Part shown: piece after piece, positions 58,350-64,000 of the stretch
How the letters are laid out: each line of letters begins with the position of its first letter
How positions within the stretch are numbered: position 1 is the first letter of the stretch
Assembly: GCA_003008705.1 (NCBI GenBank)
Contig: PDUO01000024.1
Coordinates: 685,120 to 749,119, forward strand
Source of the DNA: Pezicula radicicola
Taxonomy: Eukaryota > Ascomycota > Leotiomycetes > Helotiales > Dermateaceae
Direction: 5' to 3'
DNA length: 64,000 bases
Program-made: the position numbers and the translations under genes
Notes under the pieces: model-generated
Told to the model about the DNA's origin: nothing
Seen by the model: the letters and a program-made list of their open reading frames with translations, nothing else
Databases searched by the model: none

Positions 58350-59054
58350 CAAACGATACTTTCAGGTCCAGTGTGAGGTCCAAACATCATTGCGCAATTT
58401 AAGACTGGGGATCTGAGGAACACATTTGACTAGTGGCGCCACACTGACATTGATAGGTTTCAATAGTTTACATTTGCTCGTTTTTCGCCCAATTACTGCA
58501 GGCACACGCTCATCAAGGTATCCTTTGGCCCCCAACTTTGTGTTCCTTCAAAGACGTGAAGCATTTCAATTTAGCCGACCAGCCTCGGACGCACTCTTCC
58601 ACATTTGACTCGAAATCCGAGGTCCGTAACAAGTCACCGACACAACAGTTCTGTAGATAGCAACACGTGATGCATGTAAGACGTGCTGTGTGGCACAGTA
58701 TGCAAGTTATGCGCAGCTGCGAGTTCGACATGGTCGGCGTTCATCGTTCATCACAAGACTGCGAGAGTGAGTTTGTCAGAGGCCACTGCAACTGCCAGCG
58801 CCTCAGTCGACCTTGACTTTTCGCAAACTCTTCTTTCATCTTACAGCCTCAGAGTTGACCTCTCTTTACAAAAACATACAAGAGGATTCGGACGTATTTA
58901 ATAAGTTGTCTTGGGCGTTGTAGGTGTTCACGAACACCCAGGCCTTTACTGGACCGGATTGGACTGCACCAAGGAAGGACCTGGACCTGGACCTGGACCT
59001 GCAGCGCTGTCCGACGGCAGTAACCGAGGATTACCGACAAACTACTAGCCCAAC
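58350..59054. other. Intergenic, promoter of zinc-finger copy B
   Basis: No gene is seen. A six-base tandem (GGACCT repeated about four times) lies at 58977-59000, directly upstream of the start. Confidence 0.5.
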
Positions 59055-61287
59055 ATGGAAGACTTACGAACATCACCATGGGGAGCTCACAAGCTCAGAA
59101 TTGATACAACAACTCCATCTATAAACATAATCGATTATGAAAATGAATTGGCAGCCTCTCCCCGATGCCTACATACAACTCTCACGGCATTGGAGAAGCA
59201 ATCGGACGAGCCAAGTCTCGGGCTGCGCCGGTTCTCACCACTGAAGCGTCCTTCAACGACTTCAGCCATCTCAGAGTCGTCCGTTTCTACCTCGTCCTCC
59301 TCGCTGTTATTTGAAGAACTGGATTTTGATACTGATTACGAGGTGCTTGACTCACGATGGACTAGTCGACTCAGAATGGGGTCGCCCCGAACCCCAGAAA
59401 AGCTCTCCTCGCCGTGGACTTTCACTGATCAGACCTATATACCTCCTATCTCAGTGGACTTTCGACCTATCGATTGGTCTTCTGAGGAGCCTCGTGAAGC
59501 GATATCTCGAGAAGTTTCCCCGTGTAATGATATGTTCAATGGTCATGTGCCAACAATATCAAATGAATGTCCTGTTCCTACGCCACTAAAACCCTCACGC
59601 TGGTCACCACAAGCAGACCACTTCCATGCTTCTGTTGACGGAATTTCCAGGATTGGACTATCAAAAGAGCAGGATGACAATTATTGCTTTGTCCACCCTG
59701 TACCTAGGCCGAAGTCAAGCCCAAATCAAATTGAGAACCCCAATGAAGACAGTGATGCTGATCTAGAGTTCGACAATAACTGCACTGAGAAAGAAGAGCT
59801 GGGAATTGATTGCCGCACTGATAAAGAACAAGGCCCTGACTTTTCACTTTCCGAGGAATATTCCCCAGAGCAGAAGCTCATTCGGCAAACCATTCATAGG
59901 TCCAGGGGAGTCTGCAACCGGAGTTATAGCTTGAACATTGTGGCAACACACTCTCAAGGTACGGAATCGACCGGCACATCGGCATCAACGACAACGACGA
60001 CAACCTCAAATGATGGAAAGACTTTCGGTGCAACAGATTCGTCGAATGTCAAGTCAGGCAGTCGTCCGAAACGAAAACGTGAAAGTCAAGAAGATGATGA
60101 CGATCCGGAAAATAATCATCCCAAGCGTCTCCAAAGTAACGACAACCAAGGAAAAAATCAAGTAAAATTTGCCTGTCCCTTCCGGAAACACAATCCTCGG
60201 AAATACAATTTGCATCAGCCTCAATACAAAACTTGTGCTTTGTCATCTTTCGAAGCATTGGGCCGACTTAAGGAACATATCTACCGGCGCCACAGATCAC
60301 CAGTTCAATGCGTTCGGTGCAGGTTGACATTCTCAGACCAGTTGGCTCTTGACAAGCATCTATCAGTTGATAAAATATGTTCTTATCGCCCTGGGCAAAG
60401 GTCTGAAGGCATTACTGCGGATATGGAGAAGAAGTTGCGCTGTAGGAAGAGAACGAGTGCAACTCAGACTGACGAGGAGAGGTGGCGGGATATATATCGA
60501 ATGCTTTTCCCCAATGATGGGGAAATTCCTACACCTTGTAAGTTCCTTGTACTCGCTTGTTATTGTTGTTCATTTCGTTCATCATCGGTCACATCTAACA
60601 TGGGGCACAGACTACGAAAAGATCCAAGACGATGTCGCCCTCATTGGGCAGGAGTTATCACCGCTATCAATAGAAGACTACCTCTACCAGGAGGTTCCAT
60701 TAATTTTCCGGTCACGTTTAGAAGCCGAAGTTAATATTGGCGACATTGGAAACGAAGATCCCCAAAGTTTCTTCGATCGCTTAACAAAGATGGTTGATGA
60801 TTCGCATGCCGCTGCAATCAGTGCGCATCGTCTCATAAGCTCAGCAAGCAATAACTCACTGGCTTCCCTTACTGTTCCTGCTAGAGATTCACACGATCGA
60901 AATCTCTCTACGTCTTCTGTATCCTCATTTCTCACAACATCAATGGGCACTACGACAGCAACGTCTTCAAGAAGACCAAGCGAGCAAGACAGTTGGCCTT
61001 CGCACGCCAATAATCATTATTCGGTGCCCATGAAACGCTTTGATATGCCACCTACACCCGGAGCTCACAACAACTTTCTTGACAGAATCACATCCATCCC
61101 TTTTGTTTCTTATATGTCAAATCCAGTATTATCGAATCCCGAGAAGGCATCTCCACCTTCTCTACGACCTGGGCATAGAGTTTCGCCCACTCTTCTGGAG
61201 CACAATACTGAATCATATCACGAATTTGGGCTCGGAGACTCGACTTATGATTGGGATGAACTGAACTTTTATGACTCAAATGGTTAA
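59055..61287 (+). CDS. CPFRKHNP-type zinc-finger protein, copy B
   Basis: Two exons (59055-60537 and 60611-61287; GTAAGT donor, GGCACAG acceptor) give 719 residues. The first 330 residues are Ser/Thr/Glu-rich and probably disordered, with a basic patch PKRKRESQ (likely nuclear signal). The core ACPFRKHNPRKYNLHQ is followed by a Cys, LKEHIYRRHRSPVQCVRCRL with F, L, H and a final Cys, then WRDIYRMLFPNDGE. After the intron comes EDYLYQEVPLIFRSRLEAEV. Copy A (39145-42241) has the same order of blocks, with an intron at the equivalent place after the LFP segment. Copy B lacks copy A's extra N-terminal CMICKSRRAKC. Fungal-specific, probably nuclear and nucleic-acid-binding; function unknown to me. 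Confidence 0.87.
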
Positions 61288-62496
61288 AATATCTTACTGT
61301 CTAAACTGAATGTACCCGGCGAATAGCATAAAAAAATCACTCCCGTCAAAGCACCATCTAGACTTGAGGATTCAACTCGGACTTATCAGCGCGGCTTAAG
61401 GGCAGTGGCTATTAGACAGCCAAGTCTTGACATTGACAATAATTTCACGACTCGATGCCTAAAATAAAGTGAATGCACTTGGATACCAGGATGGAGAGCT
61501 GTTCAAAAAGAGATTACATTTGGTCGAACTAAGGGCAGTAATCGGACCCGCTGTGAGGAATTCGCCAAAATTTTGGTAATTCAATAGAGTGGGATGCAGA
61601 GTGAAATCTGCATTTCTCCGCGACTGGGAAGCTTGGTCTTGATCACTGCACCTTCGTAAAGATTGTAGGAGTGAAAAAGGAGCTCATACGCCATAGGTCA
61701 AGAATAGTCTGGGAGGGACTGCAGGACTTTGAGTCTTATTATCAGCTTTAGTATCCCCATTGCTGACATAGATTGAGATTTCTACTGAAGAGGGAAACCA
61801 GAACAGCTAGATGAATATAGATATATCTCACGATCTCTCGTGCAAGTGTCCCATTGCCGGCAGGGTATCTTCTTCAGTCACTTGCTACCCCTCCCTTACA
61901 TCTCACTAATCACAACCCACAACTCATTACCTTCGTACATACTTACATCGGACTAATTTAGGTCCCTCTACTCATCTTCGTTCTATCATAATAGTGGTAT
62001 CATAATCCTATCCTGATTCATAACCTCCTCTCCCTCACTCTTTTCTTCTACATATTCCTCACTATTATACTCCTCTTCTTTCTCGTCACTACACTTTCTT
62101 TTTCTGCATTACTCAGGTACCTAGTAGTACTTCGTAGCTCGTTTAGCGTCTAGTTATTTCCTTAACATGTCGCGGTTCTCATCCAGACATCAGTGCAGTG
62201 CCAGGGCCAGTGCATTGCCAAATCAGATGTATCAGCCTGTCGCAGACTCGAACAAGTGGAATGACATGACGTTGTAGGTTATACTGTGCCGTTCTGTGAC
62301 TCATAGCTAGATCAGAGCACGTGAAATATCGACCTCGCGTAGAAAGTTTCATTATCAGTACGGAGTGCACCCTCTCTATATAGTACGACCCTAGCAAACA
62401 CCATGCTTCAGCTGAAGAGTAAACACTACTCCCATCCCACAGCCATACTATAAACCCCATAACAACAATAAAAACCCCCCACAACCCAACCAAAAA
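61288..62496. other. Intergenic region
   Basis: About 1.2 kb without a supportable gene. 61850-62110 is pyrimidine-rich. The minus-strand frame at 62179-62616 overlaps the next gene antisense and is not called. Confidence 0.5.
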
Positions 62497-63370
62497 ATGT
62501 CTATAAACCCATGCTGCCTCACCGGCTTCCAATGGAACGGAACCCCAACAGGCATCACAACAAACCTCGGACCCAAAAACCAACCCACCTACAAAACCGG
62601 TACCAACCCAGATCATGCAATCCTAATAATCCACGACCTATACGGTTATACCTTCCCCAACATCCGTCTCCTAGCGGATACCTACGCTACAAAAACAAAC
62701 ACAACAGTCTACATCCCCGATTTCTTCGGCGGAGAAATCCTTTCCTCCTCTTTAATAGACGCTGAAAAGTGGGGTGAACTTGATATCCCTGGTTTTATGT
62801 CTAGAAATGGTAGAGAACTTAGGGAAGGGGAGATTTTTGAATTTGCCCGTTTTTTGAAGGGTTTGCATAAAAAAGTTGCAGCTGTGGGATTTTGTTATGG
62901 TAAGTCTTAAGTTCTGGGAATAGATTTGTCCCTTCCGCCTTCTGGGTTATGTTCGAATTACTCTTGGTAATATCTAAAATTAAGGAAACTAACTCTAAGC
63001 TTTCTAATTAGGTGGGTGGGCTGCTTTTAGGTTAGGTGCGAAAGAACATGTTCCGAGACTTGTGGATTGTATTTCTGTTGGTCATCCTAGTTTATTAACA
63101 AAAAGGGATATTGAGGAGGTTGATGTACCGGTTCAGATTTTGGCTCCGGAGAATGATCCGGTTTTTACGAGGGAGTTGAAGGGGTATTTTTTGGAGAGTC
63201 TTTTGGGGAGGGGGGATGTTAGGTTTTGTTATGAGCATTTTCCTGGGGTGGGGCATGGGTGTTTTGTTAGGGGGGATGAGGATAAGGTGGGGGAGAGGGA
63301 GGCGTTGGGGAGGGGGGTGGATTGTTTGGTTGCTTGGGTTGGGGGGGTTTTTGGGGAGGGTGGTGAGTGA
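62497..63370 (+). CDS. Dienelactone hydrolase family protein
   Basis: Two exons (62497-62899 and 63012-63370; GTAAGT donor, CTAATTAG acceptor) give 253 residues, the usual family length. The splice falls inside the nucleophile motif GFCYGGW, whose Cys 133 replaces the serine of ordinary hydrolases, as in dienelactone hydrolases. The Asp of PENDPVF and the His of GVGHGCFVRG complete the triad. Bacterial members open dienelactones in aromatic degradation; fungal members often have unknown substrates. No signal peptide, so cytosolic. Exon 1 is C-rich and exon 2 strongly G-rich on the coding strand, an abrupt change within one gene but with no loss of frame. Confidence 0.92.
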
Positions 63371-64000
63371 GATGTGAGGATTATGAGCTGAGTTGAGGTT
63401 TGATGGAGGGTGTTTGTGAAGTTAAAATTTGGAGATGTGTGTGTGAAGACTATGTTTGTGGTTAGTGTAGGAAAGGACTGTAACTGTTATAAGGGGAGTT
63501 CATTGGGTTCGTTTGTTTCGTTCGGTTGTTATGAACAAGTGTATGTTAAGTGTAAAGTACAGTCATGCAGTCATGCAAGTGTATAATGAGTTATCTATGT
63601 AGTAAATTTAGTCACTCGAATTAAGTGAGTTACTTAGATCAAGTGAGCTGAAATAAAATAAGTTACTCGAGTTAATTGCTACACTTCGATCTAGTTCTCA
63701 CTTAGATAGATACTTGATCTGAGTAACTCGGAGTCATCTACTTTCAAAGTGAAATTCTCATGGCCGGTGGTGGGAATACCTACATTTTCCATGCCATTTT
63801 CCGGGCCATTTTCTAGTAATTATTAGAGACAAAGGAAAAGCGATGGATTTTTCAAAATGGCTAGAATGAATCCGGATCGGTGGATGGTGTTGATAAAGTA
63901 TGTATATCAAATCAATACTATGAATTCTGGAGATGAAACGAGATTTTTACATCCACCATCTTGGGTTTCCTCCATAACAAAAGGACCTTTCGTAGTTTCT
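63371..64000. other. Intergenic flank with loose AGTTACT repeats
   Basis: Between 63590 and 63730 short imperfect repeats of GTTACTCGA/TAAGTGAGTTACTT type occur. No gene is seen. Confidence 0.5.

Noticed and set aside
62179..62616. 145-codon minus-strand frame
   Set aside because: Overlaps the start of the dienelactone hydrolase antisense; Trp/Gly/Val-rich content comes from the C-rich sense strand.

Overview
The window is nuclear DNA of a filamentous ascomycete. Genes carry short GT-AG introns (mostly 45-200 bases) with CTAAC-like branch sites. The content includes a HET-domain gene, a Zn2Cys6 regulator, an RTA1-like membrane protein and ankyrin/helo-like immune-type genes. Several proteins, such as the beta-trefoil/membrane protein starting MANFDTNSWYQL and the paired CPFRKHNP zinc-finger proteins, are of a kind I associate with Leotiomycetes (Helotiales). 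That placement is inference from recalled families, not from a search.

Layout: gene-bearing blocks alternate with AT-rich, gene-poor stretches holding decayed elements. 1-5.0 kb: degenerate minisatellites, a tRNA-Arg(CCG), a wrecked DUF3435/FluG-type recombinase gene and a small hairpin MITE. 5.0-10.5 kb: HGGGF/GDSAGG hydrolase, HET-domain protein, beta-trefoil membrane protein. 10.5-14.4 kb: AT-rich, one TIR element. 14.4-24.5 kb: FAD monooxygenase, Cys-rich membrane protein, OST1, hexokinase, RMT2. 24.5-26.8 kb: AT-rich with a broken helo-like gene. 26.8-30.1 kb: Zn2Cys6 factor and RTA1-like protein. 30.1-33.1 kb: AT-rich with three TIR elements. 33.1-37.6 kb: SERAC1/PGAP1-like hydrolase followed by an ankyrin-repeat frame of about 950 residues. 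39.1-44.7 kb: first CPFRKHNP zinc-finger gene, a 75-residue unknown, SF3b p14. 46.5 kb: a 27-residue Cys-rich protein. 48.3-50.4 kb: PTR2 peptide transporter. 51-52.2 kb: damaged unknown gene. 53.9-56.0 kb: DUF3292/GRAM membrane protein. 57.0-58.3 kb: QRI7. 59.0-61.3 kb: second CPFRKHNP gene. 62.5-63.4 kb: dienelactone hydrolase.

Housekeeping genes (OST1, hexokinase, RMT2, SF3b p14, PTR2, QRI7) look intact. The accessory layer consists of self/non-self or immune-type proteins (HET, hydrolase-ankyrin, helo-like relic), surface-type membrane proteins and transposon debris. I see no biosynthetic cluster, no rRNA and no CRISPR. Exon joins were worked out by hand from splice signals, frame and family resemblance; those with weak signals are marked.
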